A program made the translations under genes and the position numbers. Below the pieces are notes generated by a model, which saw only the letters and a list, made by a program, of their open reading frames with translations, was not told the DNA's origin and made no database searches. A stretch of 64,000 nucleotides of DNA. Source: Scylla paramamosain (lineage: Eukaryota > Arthropoda > Malacostraca > Decapoda > Portunidae). This document shows, piece after piece, positions 1 through 10,666 of this stretch (the first letter of the stretch is position 1; every line of letters starts with the position of its first letter). Location: positions 33,373,693-33,437,692 of the forward strand of contig NC_087151.1 of the NCBI RefSeq assembly GCF_035594125.1. The letters are read 5' to 3'.

Positions 1-22
1 ATTCATAGACAGGTGAGTGACG

Positions 23-95
23 GATAGATAGATAAATCAGTAGATAAATAGATAGGTAGATAGATAGATGGATGGATGGATGGATGAATAAATAG
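23..95 (+). repeat. GATA/GATG tetranucleotide tract
   Basis: Degenerate GATA units lead into five perfect GATG units at about 66-85. Confidence 0.85.
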
Positions 96-631
96 ATAAT
101 AAAACTAGCAATGTGTATGTAGACAATAAAAAAAAACGCAATACAGGTCCTGAAAACTACAGATTCTTCGTGTAGAGATTTTAGAGGTCGTACAAGTGGA
201 GCCTACTTAAGTAAACTCCACTTCAGTCATTTGTAAATTCCATCATAAAGTTACTGATGGCGAAATTCCTTTAGTCACTTCATTATTACCTTGCCTTTTT
301 TTGTCACTCACTATTTCTATTTACATACGAGGAAGTGCAATTCCAGCTTTAATAAGAATAATAAAACAGAGTAAGCATCAAAAGAAAACATGAAAATAAA
401 CCAAATACCCTTAGTAAGACGTGAAAAAAAGCAAGCTATAGGCGATCAAGGAAAAGGAAAAACTAAAACTGTACATTAATTTCAAAGTTAATATAATTCA
501 GAATGGCGTGAGAGAAAAGATATGTTCAGTGCAATGCAGTCACTAAAGTTTTGCTGTATATGCACACCATATAACATCGAGATTTTTACCCTTACGTACA
601 TCGAGGAATGTATAACGCCACACATGTATCT
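96..631. other. Unique AT-rich DNA, no gene seen
   Basis: AT-rich with short A-runs. No reading frame of protein-like composition and no RNA gene was recognised. Confidence 0.6.
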
Positions 632-650
632 CAGTAGTAGTCGTAGTAAC

Positions 651-681
<31 letters not shown>

Positions 682-702
682 ATAGTAGTAGTAATAGTAG
701 TA
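632..702 (+). repeat. (TAG)n microsatellite
   Basis: A CAGTAG/TAG triplet tract with a few CAA/TAA interruptions. The minus strand reads as poly-Leu, an artefact. Confidence 0.93.
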
Positions 703-1050
703 CGTGAAGAAAAAGATCAACAGTAATGGACAAATAAGCAAGCTTTCTCCCCCCCTTCCCCCTCACCTTCTAAGAACTGATCGCTTCATTAATTCTTCTG
801 GACACCAAATGTAAGTAGGTCACTCCAACCTGGATGGCACACCTGCTCTTACGTAACTGAGGTGAAAGATCTTTACTATCCACAGGTTCAAGATCAAAAC
901 AGACGAAAGTGAAGTACTGGGACAACGCTGGATTTGGCGTAGCACGAGTGTGTCCGTGAATTTACCCGGGAACATACTTTAGTTCATGTCAGCCTCCGCC
1001 CGTGATAGAGTAGGCAGATTTTTAGAGAAACGCTTTTGCAGAGGCTCATA

Positions 1051-1067
1051 CCGCTCCCCGAGAGCGG
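1051..1067. repeat. Short perfect hairpin
   Basis: CCGCTC (1051-1056) and GAGCGG (1062-1067) form a 6-bp GC-rich stem with a 5-base loop. It lies about 100 bases downstream of the minus-strand SINE head. No run of T follows on either strand, so I do not call a terminator. Confidence 0.45.
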
Positions 1068-1149
1068 CTTGATGCAATCATCGTCGAAGACAAGGTTGAT
1101 AGGAGGCATGTGCGTATTCTTTGGCCATTTGGCGATGTCTTGGGAAATG

Positions 1150-1228
1150 GACAACTTCCGGCAGGACTTGAACTCTGGCCACTGGGATCATTACTTCCTA
1201 GCAGTGACCACTCAGCCACCATCTTTCC
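1150..1228 (-). mobile_element. tRNA-derived SINE head (candidate)
   Basis: The minus strand reads GGTGGCTGAGTGGTCACTGC (A-box TGGCTGAGTGGT, about 1218-1207), then about 30 bases later AGAGTTCAAGTCCTGCC (B-box GTTCAAGTCC, about 1174-1165). Both boxes match pol III internal promoter consensus with tRNA-like spacing. The arms do not form an obvious complete cloverleaf, so a tRNA-derived SINE or tRNA pseudogene is likelier than a working tRNA. Downstream on the same strand lies a short hairpin (1051-1067) that could belong to the SINE body. No second copy was found in this window. Confidence 0.5.
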
Positions 1229-1888
1229 AACACAGGGATATCAAGCGGTAAAAGAAGGAAATTCAAGAGAAATGAAGGTGCCACAGTCATTACCATCCTG
1301 CACTCGTCATATATACTGATGAAGAAGGATTAGCCATTGTCATGGCAGTAACACCCTTGAAATCCCACATCTGAAACAATTTACTTTGTTTAACGCGACC
1401 TTTGTCTTACCCTCTGTATAAATCCCCTATACTGTGTCCTTAGTGTCCAAGTAAGTCCTCCTTCAATCCCTATACTTAGAACACTTTCTCCTGCACCCGA
1501 GTTCCTCTCCTCATACACTGTACTAGGAGAAGTTCGCTGGCTGCTCGGGGTGGGCTGGGTTGGTGGGTGAGTGGCTGGGTGCTTGGTGGCCTCAAATAAA
1601 TAAGGGATTGACAGTGGATCAACGCAAAGCCCCAATTATCGTTCACAATTACCAGTGTCTGTCAGGATATGGGGAAGAGAGACTACTTATCGACCTCTTA
1701 CTGTCCAGATCTCGCTGCGTTCATCTTCTTAACCCGAGGCAGAAAGGGAAAAGGATAAAAGGAAAAGATTGTTGTGATGTTTTCTACGTCTTTCTCTTAC
1801 TGTTGGTATTGGTGTTGGTGATGATGGTGGTGGAGGTGGCGGTGGTGATGGTTGCTTGTCTGTTTCGTTTGTTTGGTTGTTGGTTGGT

Positions 1889-1926
<38 letters not shown>

Positions 1927-1995
1927 CATCTTCTTCTTCTTCTTCTTCTTCTTCTTCTTCTTCTTCTTCTTCTTCTTCTTCTTCTTCTTCTTCTT

Positions 1996-2069
<74 letters not shown>

Positions 2070-2093
2070 CGTCATCATTTTCGTCATCATATT

Positions 2094-2125
<32 letters not shown>

Positions 2126-2143
2126 GTATTACTACTGCTACTG

Positions 2144-2201
<58 letters not shown>

Positions 2202-2293
2202 TACTACTACTATTACTACTATTATTATTATTACTGCTACTGCTACTACTACTACTACTAATACTAATACTAATACTAATATTAATACTACTT

Positions 2294-2352
<59 letters not shown>
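1889..2352 (+). repeat. Compound trinucleotide microsatellite TTG-TTC-TTA-TAC
   Basis: (TTG)n at 1889-1926 is followed by (TTC)n at 1930-2023, (TTA)n at 2024-2069 and, after a short GTCATCATTTTC-rich interval, (TAC)n with ATT and GCT interruptions at 2094-2352. Very long homopolymer-like reading frames here (Leu, Phe, Ser, Thr, Ile) are artefacts of the repeat. Confidence 0.97.
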
Positions 2353-2354
<2 letters not shown>

Positions 2355-2526
2355 AAACCATAAAGGGAGTTACAACTAAAAACAATAACAACACGAAGAG
2401 GAACGACACCCAAAGTATAAAACAAGACTCTTGACATTCCATGCGCTCCATAAACACGTAGTGGAAATAACTCACGAGGAATGTAACCTTGAAGTGCACT
2501 CGTTTCATTTCCTCATTTCCCTCATT

Positions 2527-2726
2527 TTTCTTTCCCTCCTCTTCCTCTTCCTCTTTCTCTTCCTCTTTCTCTTCCTCTTCCTCTTCCTCTTCCTCCTCCT
2601 CCTCCTCCTCCTCCTCCTACTTCTTCTCTTTCTCCTCCTCGTCCTCATCCTTCTCGTCCTCGACCTCGTCCTCCTCCTTCCTCCTCCTAACTCCTTCTCC
2701 TCCTCCTCCTCCTCCTCCTCCTCCTT
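2527..2726 (+). repeat. Polypyrimidine CTC/TTC tract, about 200 bp
   Basis: An almost pure C/T plus strand is built from CTCTTC and CTC units with sparse A and G. Mirror-symmetric polypyrimidine DNA can form triplex (H-) DNA. Confidence 0.92.
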
Positions 2727-2866
2727 ATTTACATCCAAACAGCTAAAGCTAAATTAGTATTAAAATAACCACATAGAGAGGTATGGCAGTGAAGTAGAAA
2801 GTTAAACTATTTCAGAAAGTTTATCAAATTAAGACTCGTGGTAAAGGTATACTGAAGAAGGAATGT

Positions 2867-2868
<2 letters not shown>

Positions 2869-2904
<36 letters not shown>

Positions 2905-3242
2905 CTCGCCTCCACGGTCTGTATTTGTGGTCGGTGGTGGGTAGAGCCTCCTAACCATTCATCGACACTATCACAACTGACCTTTGTGGCGCCTCATCAG
3001 GCTTCAGTTTATCAGCCAGGCCGCGAGGGAGGGAGAACAATACATTACAAGACTTCCAACATGAAAAGAACATGCGTAAGTAGATTAGGGAAATCTTTAT
3101 TGGGTTTTGTTTGTGAATAATAATAACAACTTTTATCTTTCATTGGCAATACATGCATGTAATCCTTTCAGTGCCACGGGTCGTAATTCAAAGCAGATTG
3201 ACTTATTACCAACACACACATACACACACACACACACACACA
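2869..3242 (+). repeat. (GT)n at 2869-2903 and (AC)n at 3214-3242
   Basis: Two perfect or near-perfect dinucleotide arrays lie on either side of about 310 bases of unique sequence in which I see no gene. Confidence 0.93.
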
Positions 3243-4514
3243 GGATCTGTTTCCATGCGGGTGGTTTAAATGAACAGCCAGACATCAGTATCTGTGGCTT
3301 TGTGTCGCCTTGTGTCAAGACAAACACTATGCGTGGCGGGCACCCCACGCCGACATCCTCTCACGTGACTCCCGCACACGCTAGGCCGGCAGAACCTTCC
3401 CTTGCGTGTGACTTATCGGGACGCTGCGGATAAAGGGGTTCAATTTTATAAGTGATAAGTAAAGCAAGTGGAAAATAACGAATGCCTTTATGACCAAGAG
3501 TTTTTAGATCCATTAAAAGACAAGAAACAAAGACATTAAATAGACGCGACTATGGTTTTGCTCACTGGGGATACACATCACCGCATTTTTTCATGAGACT
3601 GTATTTAAGCTGAGCTTGAGTTAAACCTCGCCGAGCCGTTTTTCCTGTTACCTCTATTTGCCACGCTCTGCAAACCAATCTCATCATCATCACCAATATC
3701 CTTATCCTTCTCTTGACAATGGACCCTTTTCCCCGTGACGCAGTGTAGGCAGAGCAAATACTGGGATGGGAGTGACTCCTACCAAGCCTGCGTGTGTTTG
3801 CCTTGAGGTGGGAAGGCTGAGGGGCGAGGCTCCCAGACGAAGCAAGTGGCAAACATTACTCTAATTCATTGTCAAGGCGATAATCACGTGGAGAAAGTAC
3901 AGTTGTAATGTAGAGAATCTAGCAACCATTGTTTTTATACCCCTTAAGATTAACCAAAGATAATACAACCTCGTATATAGTCTGATGATTAACGAGAACG
4001 GCTTCGAAAATCCGTACGAAGCTCCGTATCATAAAGCGATGCGACTCCCCACCTCGCCAGTGCTGATGGGCGAGTGGTATTGGTCTGCTGTGCGAGGAAG
4101 GTGTCGCTGTTTGGAATGCCCTGGAGGTTGAGGCGAGGCGTGTACCACCAACGCCACACTTGAAGTTTGTCTCAGCGACCCTGCACGACTGGTAAGTACG
4201 TAAGGAGTGCATACATCTGTTGTGTGTTGGCAGAAGTGTATCTGTCTGAGTCTTAACTTCAATGGCGTCGCTCGGCCGGACAGTCCCAAAAAGTTGCCAG
4301 TTGATTAATTTATAACCTTTCCGTATTTTTAGTGATATTTTTATTTTATTTCGCTTTTGATGAAACTGTGCGAATGTTTAACCTTTAAATCTCGTAAAGT
4401 GGATATAGTACCGTGAAATATCGAGGAGTTTTTAGAAGTACGAGCGCGTAAATCTGTTTTAATAATTTGTTGTTGGTGTTGGTTGTGGTGGTAGTGAGGG
4501 TGGTGGTAGTGGTT

Positions 4515-4518
<4 letters not shown>
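3243..4518. other. Unique DNA, no gene seen
   Basis: About 1.3 kb of mixed composition. Frames of about 90-100 codons on the minus strand (3562-3852, 3919-4289) show no motif I recognise and overlap each other in different phases. Confidence 0.55.
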
Positions 4519-4556
<38 letters not shown>

Positions 4557-5257
4557 CCTTTTCGTTTTCCCTTCATCCCTCCCTCCCCATCCCCTTCCTC
4601 TTCCCTTTCCCTCCGTCCCTTCACCAGTTCGTCTCTCCCCCTCCATTACTCCCTTCTTCTTCTTTCCACTAATATACGAAAGATCCAACATTCACCTCAC
4701 ATCCCAATAACACCTACGTACATTATGTATAAAATAATACAAGAGCGCAATATGAACGATGGAAAGAAGTTGTAGAGAAAAGGATATATTTTTGGAGGAT
4801 AACTAAAGGAGGGAAGAGCCTGGAAATTTGGGATGGGTAGGAGTAGCATCTCAGATGGTGGAACTGGGAGTGGTAGCGGATGGGTGGCAGTAGGGAGTGA
4901 TGTAAGGGTAGCGTGAGGATTGCCGAGTTTTGAAGCTAGCGGCACGTGGCTGCAGGGCCGAGGCGCGTCCTGGACCGTCATATTATCTATCGTTCGTCGT
5001 CGCCTGGCACTTCCTCACTCTCCTTCTCAAAACAACTAGGCGGCAGTAATTTAATCATCGCCGCCTTTCGTTGCCATCGCCTCGAGAGCTCAACCGTCTC
5101 TCAATTCAATTTCTCAAAGAAATTGTTCGGAGGAATGGCGCGTGATAACTTTGCTCACGTTCCTTCCCAACGTGACAACGTTTTCCTGCTACATCAAATT
5201 TTCCTAGGTAGCATGCCGGCGCGTTACCCAGCAGATTTGTGTGTGTGTGTGTGTGTT

Positions 5258-5317
<60 letters not shown>
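4519..5317 (+). repeat. (TC)n at 4519-4552, (GT)n at 5236-5256, (GA)n at 5262-5316
   Basis: Three dinucleotide arrays. The sequence between 4553 and 5235 is unique, starts with a C/T-rich stretch, and shows no recognisable gene. Confidence 0.92.
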
Positions 5318-6690
5318 AAGCTATGACAGCCACCTCCATTTCAGGAAACAAAATGTTGTAAGACACACGCAGTCACAACAGAGTTCTTGGAAGAATTCTA
5401 TTTGTTAGAGGATTTTTTTTAGGCATACATTCCTTTTTATGTAGCAGTTCAGTATATGATATCGCAGGCCTTTTTAGGTCAGTTTTTATTTATTTTTTTT
5501 TTCCTTACTATTTTTAAAGTCAGGACAGAAGATTTTTTCTTTTTTAAACCACACAAACGTCAAAATCAATGGCTGCAGAAATCTCCTCTTAACTTGTATG
5601 AAAACATTGTAGCGGCAGTAAAATATTTATTTAGTTTTCTGTCAGTTTTGTAAGCACAGATCGTATTTATGTAGGAAAAAATGTCAGGGGATTTTTGTTT
5701 TATAGGTAATTCACTTTATTTATTGTTAAGAGACAAGCTCCGGTATTACAAGACTATTTTTACCAAATTTTCTTTACAATTTTCTAATATCAGAATCAAT
5801 AAAAAAAAAAAACTTTTTTTCCTGCATTAACACTGAAGTTATTATATAAAAAAAAAATGAAATCATTAAAAGAAAAAATTGAACTCCTATGCTGATGTTT
5901 TTTAAGGCAATAAAATCTGATTGGAAAATTAAAGTATAATGCTTATAAAAAAAAAAAGGGGAACTTATCTCTCCCAAAATAAATGTTCGTGGATGATATT
6001 GTGCGCCGCGAGGTTCTCCAGACGTCGGTGCGCGTCTCTCACTGCCAGTCCTTATCAGTCCCTCGCCATCTTGCCTCTCAGTGGTGTGGCGCAGCTTTGA
6101 TGAAGGTTCTCTTGTGTTCCAATTATCCCCGAGCTCCCTTTTGTCCCCCGGTGATAAGGGCTTTAGTTCCCTGTCGCATAAAGTGCACTGTGTTTGGCTT
6201 GAATTGTTGGTGGAAGGTGAGGAGCTGCTTCCCCCCTCACCTTCCCTCCCATCTTCTATTCCCTCTCTCCCTTTCTTCCTCTCCTTCCTTTCTTCATTCA
6301 TTCCTTCCTCCGGCACATCCCTTGTTTCCTCTTCGTTGTATTCTAAACTATTGCAATGTTACTAGAACATAGTGTTCTATTTTGTGTTCATGTAGAATTT
6401 GTTTCCCTATGTTCCGTCATGTAATAGTTGATGATGCGATGTACAAGTAACACCAGGTGCTATCAGTATGTGCTGTTCTTGGATTTAATGTGCACATATC
6501 ATAAAAGTACTGCCTTGAACTAAGAACAAGAGAAAATAAGGGAAGCTGCAGAATTCCTTTCCTGAAATACTAAAGTTAGCAAGCTATTCTCCTAAATAGA
6601 GATTAAAACTTACACACATGTTTCAGTGTTCACGATTCTCTAGTTTACAGTATAGTACGTGTGTTTGTGATATGTTATGTATACAGGAAC
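5317..6690. other. Unique DNA with many A/T homopolymers
   Basis: A-runs and T-runs of 8-12 bases at about 5484, 5802, 5848 and 5948. It contains the R1 fragment (6522-6553). The frames over 5983-6372 on both strands are C/T-rich low-complexity sequence. Confidence 0.55.
6522..6553 (+). repeat. Dispersed repeat R1, fragment
   Basis: This carries the motif AAGAGAAAATAAGGGAAGCT, which also heads the longer copies at about 23183 and 49978. Only about 30 bases are recognisable here. Confidence 0.55.
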
Positions 6691-6697
6691 AGTGTGT

Positions 6698-6750
<53 letters not shown>

Positions 6751-6954
6751 AGGGAGCAAATAAAGGTGAGAGAGTGAATGTGTATCTTTGAAGGGGGGTG
6801 GGCGGTGTGCTGGATTGATTATACAATGTGCACCTGTCTTTCTGGGGCAAGAAGTTCAGGTTACCAGCACGCTGTGAGAAGTGCCAAATGGTGAATTAGG
6901 GCGTCCAGGAAGATAATGAAAATTTGAAAGAAAAAGAAAAAATTAGTCTTCCGT

Positions 6955-6996
<42 letters not shown>

Positions 6997-7119
6997 GTAA
7001 GAGGGAATCGAAGGACAAGGATCTGTCTGGAAAACACGTTGAAGCATGTCACTACAGACTGCACCAAAACAAAATTGTGTAAAATCTGTGTCAAGGCAAC
7101 CGAGAAATTCCGTGATCCT

Positions 7120-7173
<54 letters not shown>
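6691..7173 (+). repeat. (TG)n 6691-6747, (AG)n 6959-6995, (AC)n 7119-7173
   Basis: Three dinucleotide arrays within 480 bases; the AC array has one AAAC interruption. Confidence 0.93.
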
Positions 7174-7175
<2 letters not shown>

Positions 7176-8380
7176 GGAACCTGCTGACACGCTACCTTGT
7201 TTCATTGAGTTGAAGCAAAGGGAGAGAGGAGGAGGAGGACGCTGACGGAAGGAGGGAAGAAAGGAGGGAAGTAATGAATGGAAAAATGATAAACTGAAGT
7301 TTTTTTTCTTGTCCTTCATTTAATCAGGAATAATTTAGAACACGCTAAAAAATAACTCATCTTCATCTGGTTCATTATCTACCCTTATGCGAGGGTAGTT
7401 GTTAAGAGAATGAAGTGTACTAGGTCCTTTCTTTTTGCCCCTTTTAAGTGTTTTTAGAATCAATATTTACACGTGGTGCTATTACAGTTTTCTACGTCAT
7501 TTTCTGTCCCTTTGTGGCTGTCCTTATCTCTAGTGGTGCTGTCAGCGGTAATTACTTCTGTACCTGTGTTCTCTTCACCAGTGGCTTCCTTGTGTGGTCG
7601 AAGTGAAGGATGGAACATTTTACGACACAATACTAGTAACGTATCACTAGACGGGTGTGACAAATTTGTTGTGACCCATGAACTCCTGCAACATGCAACG
7701 GAACTGCTCCTGCTTCTGTTCCCGTTGGTGGTGCCACGAAATGAGTAACATCACTGACTGTACGATTACATAACTTAAAGGAGATTAAAGACGCGAGGAA
7801 AACCAATTCTTCGATGACATGCAAAAGAAGACAAAACGGTGCATACACACTCGTATTCTTTGCTGTTCATTTTCCTGTTCATCTTTTAAAATTTCTAATG
7901 CAAAAGATAATTCAGGTCTACTTTTTCATCATCCTTTTGTGGGAGACTATTGGGTACTTTGCCATCCAAATTTACTTTTTCTTTCTACCATTCAATTGTC
8001 CAAATTGTGCAGTGTCAGATCACTTCAGGCAACAGTCTGGTCTTTGATCTTAGGGATTCTCAGTCTGTCTTCCTTCAGAGAAACATTCACTAAGACTTTT
8101 CTGTAGTTATTTGTGTTGCAGAATGAATCAATACAAATGGCATTAATATATCTAGAGAAAAGAAGCTCCCCCCAAAAAATTAAAGAAATCTTAAGGTTTA
8201 AAAAAAAAAAAGTGCTCTTCAGTTTCATAAAACAAAATGGCACTGCTGCTGTCCAGTCATCTGCTCATAAAGCTTAAATTTGTTGCCTAGCAAAGTTTCG
8301 TAGCACAGTTGTTGCTTGGCTACTGATTAGAAAATTAATTGTTGACAGACCTCGAAAATCCATAGTGTAGTCTGCCTTCG
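7174..8380. other. Unique DNA upstream of the retrotransposon tail, no gene seen
   Basis: No motif was recognised in the frames at 7460-8243. The retrotransposon A-tail starts at the right edge. Confidence 0.55.
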
Positions 8381-8480
8381 TTTTTTTTTTTTTTCATGTA
8401 GGAGGAACACACCGGCCAAGGGCAACAAAAATCTAATAAAAAAAAAAAAACCCACTGAGATGCCGGTCCTGAATAGGGTC
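8381..8480 (-). repeat. 3' UTR and A-tail of the non-LTR element
   Basis: On the plus strand a T-run at 8381-8394 is followed by ATGTAGGAGG, the core GGCCAAGGGCAACAAAAAT, an A-run and CCCACTGAGATGCCGGTCC. The core recurs at about 13497, 43998 and 60419, which identifies it as a dispersed 3'-tail sequence. Confidence 0.8.
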
Positions 8481-8863
8481 CGAAGTGGTGGTAAAAAATT
8501 GAAGGATAAGTGTCTTGCAACCTCCCTCTTGAAGGAGTTCAAGTCATAGAAAGGTGGAAATAGAGAATCAGAAAGGGAATTCCAGAGTTTACAAGAGAAG
8601 GGGATGAATGATTGGGAATACTGGTTAACTGTTGCATTAGAGAGATGGACAGAATAGGGGTACGAGAAAGAAGAAAGTCTTGTGCAGCGAGGCCGCAGGA
8701 GGAGGGAAGGCAAGCAGTTAACAAGATCAGAAGAGCAGTTACCATGAAAATAGCGGTAGAAGATAGCAAGAAATGTAACATTCCGGCGATGAGAAAGAGG
8801 CTGAAGACAGTCAGCTAGAGGAGAGGAGTTGATGAGACGAAAAAGCTTTTGATTCCACCCTTT
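8480..8863 (-). pseudogene. C-terminal domain remnant of the non-LTR ORF2
   Basis: Minus-strand translation with frame changes near 8895 and 8855 gives FRLINSSPLADCLQPLSHRR, then RPRCTRLSSFSYPY and IPFSCKLWNSLSDSLFPPFYDLNSFKREV. This is the Cys-rich and SFKR-containing tail found after the RT in many arthropod jockey/CR1-like elements (family knowledge). The ORF runs on into the 3' UTR through mutated sequence. Confidence 0.8.
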
Positions 8864-10327
8864 CTAAAAGAGCAGTATGAGTGGAACCACCCCAGGACAT
8901 GTGAAACATACTCCATACATGGACGGATAAGGCCCTTGTACAGAGTTAGCAGCTTGGGGGTGAGAAAAATGGCGTAGACGTCTCAGAACACCTAACTTCA
9001 TAGAAGCTGTTTTAGCTAGAGATGAGATGTGAAATGTCCAGTTTAGATTATAAGAAAAGGACAGACCGAAGATGTTCAGTCTAGAAGAGGGGGCCAGTTG
9101 AGTGTCAATGAAGAAGAGAGGATAGTTGTCTGGAAGATTGTGTCGAGTTGATAGATGGAGGAATTGAGTTTTTGAGGTATTGAACAATACCAAATTTGTT
9201 CTGCCCCAATCAGAAATTTTAGAGAGATCAGAAATCAGGCGTTCTGTGGCTTCCCTGCGTAAACTGTTTACTTCCTGAAGGGTTGGACGTCTGTGAAAAG
9301 ACGTGGAAAAGTGCAGGGTAGTATCATCACCGTAGGAGTGGATAGGGCAAGAAGTTTGGTTTAGAAGATTATTGATGAATAATAGGAAGAGAGTGGATGA
9401 CAGGACAAAACCCTGAGGAACACCACTGTTAATAGATTTAGAAGAAGAACAGTGACCGTCTACCACAGCAGCGATAGAACGGTCAGAAAGGAAACTTGAG
9501 ATGAAGTTACAGAAAGAAGGAGAGAAGCCATAGGAGGATAGTATGGATATCAAAGCTTTGTGCCAGACTGCATCAAAAGCTTTTGATATATCCAAGGCAA
9601 CAGCAAAAAGTTTCACCAAAATTCCTAAAAGGGAATGACCAAGACTCAGTAAGGAAAGCCAGATCACCAGTAGAGTGGCCTTGACGGAACCCATACTGGC
9701 GATCAGATAGAAGATTGTGAAGTGATAGATTTTTAAGAATCTTCTTAAAAACTTTAGATAGGCAGGAAATTAAAGCAATAGGACGGTAGTCTGAGGGATT
9801 AGGACGGTTAGGCAAGGTGCAAGCACGGAGGCGCAGTTTCGGAGAACAATAGGAGGGACCCCATCAGGTCTATAAGCCTTCTGAGTGTTTAGGCCAGCGA
9901 GGGCATGGAAAACATCATTGCGTAGAATTTTAATAGGTTGCATGAAGTAGTAAGAGGGTGGAGAGGGAGGAACAAGCCCTGAATCGTCCAAGGTAGAGTT
10001 TTTAGCAAAGGTCTGAGCGAAGAGTTCAGCTTTAAAAATAGATGTGATAGCAGTGGTGCCATCTGGTTGAAATAAAGGAGGGAAAGAAGCTGGTGATGGA
10101 AGAATCAAGTACCTTTTGTGGGCCACCTCTCTATCATGTATAGCACGAAAACAAGCTGTGTTAAACCAAGATTTGGAAGGTTTAGGTCGAGAAAAAGAGT
10201 GAGGAATGTACGCCTCCATGCCAGACACTATCACCTCTGTTATACGCTCCGCACACAGAGATGGGTCTCTGTCACGGAAGCAGTAGTCATTCCAAGAAAA
10301 ATCAGCAAAATATCTCCTCAGGTGCCC
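8864..10327 (-). pseudogene. Linker and reverse transcriptase remnant of the same non-LTR element
   Basis: Downstream of the TAG the same frame gives AERITEVIVSGMEAYIPHSF, then RPDGVPPIVLRNCASVLAPCL, a typical start of the LINE RT fingers. The next motif, SDYRPIALISCLSKVF, appears at once in another frame near 9815. That implies a frame-disrupting deletion, and about 75-80 bases between these motifs appear lost (inferred from usual spacing). YGFRQGHSTGDL follows, then a further frameshift near 9610 at a T-run, then ALDISKAFDAVWHKAL, SGVPQGFVLSSTLF and the catalytic box SYGDD (9334-9323) in place of the common YADD. The domain continues through SDWGRTNLV and KTQFLHLS to about 8950, where frame is lost again. 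It cannot encode an active enzyme. Confidence 0.9.
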
Positions 10328-10330
10328 CTA

Positions 10331-10666
10331 ACTAGCAGAGGCAAAACGCCAGAGGCACCTCCGCTTAGGGGGATCCTGAGGAGGGACTGGAGCGATAGGA
10401 CAAGGTAGAGATATAAGAATGTAATCGGAGGAGCCCAACGGAGAAGAGAGGGTAACAGAATAAGCGGAAGGATTAGAGGTTAGGAATAGGTCAAGAATAT
10501 TGGGCGTATCTCCAAGAGTGTCAGGAATACGAGTAGGGTGTTGCACCAATTGCTCTAATTCACCAGGAGGGTCAGTGAAAGGAGAGGAAACCCAAAGCTG
10601 ATGGTGAACATTGAAATCTTCAAGAATGAAGTTTTCCAATCTCTGTAAATTAGTGCCTACTTTCAA
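10331..10666 (-). pseudogene. Endonuclease fragment (C-terminal part) of non-LTR ORF2
   Basis: The frame reads [11 protein letters not shown], then [20 protein letters not shown] and GSSDYILIS, the order of motifs in the apurinic-like endonuclease of LINEs. Two motifs are altered: the usual GDFN is EDFN (near 10621-10610) and the usual SDH is SDY (near 10428-10420), so the catalytic histidine is replaced. The interval between GEL and EQLVQ looks shortened, suggesting a small in-frame deletion. The frame ends at a TAG (10328-10330), after which the same frame reopens with clearly related sequence, so this is a nonsense mutation and not a natural end. Confidence 0.85.

Larger units (their letters stand above)
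703..1888. other. Unique DNA around the SINE candidate, no gene seen
   Basis: Apart from the tRNA-like head (1150-1228) and hairpin (1051-1067) it holds nothing recognised. The reading frames at 1036-1319 are readings of the SINE region in other frames. Confidence 0.55.
8381..10666 (-). mobile_element. 5'-truncated, degenerate non-LTR retrotransposon (jockey/CR1-like)
   Basis: On the minus strand this runs from the C-terminal half of an APE-type endonuclease (near 10666) through a linker and reverse transcriptase to a C-terminal domain, then a 3' UTR ending in an A-tract (seen as T at 8381-8394). It corresponds to the second ORF of a jockey/CR1-like LINE. The first part of the endonuclease and any ORF1 are missing, as in typical 5' truncation during target-primed reverse transcription. 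An in-frame stop, several frameshifts and internal deletions show it is dead. I could not identify a target-site duplication. The exact clade needs a database comparison. Confidence 0.9.

Noticed and set aside
1165..1218. A functional tRNA gene on the minus strand
   Set aside because: The A and B boxes are good, but I cannot pair acceptor and anticodon arms convincingly. A SINE or pseudogene fits better.
1889..2352. Frames of up to 190 codons rich in Leu, Phe, Ser, Thr, Ile or Tyr
   Set aside because: These are translations of trinucleotide repeats and have no non-repetitive coding flank.
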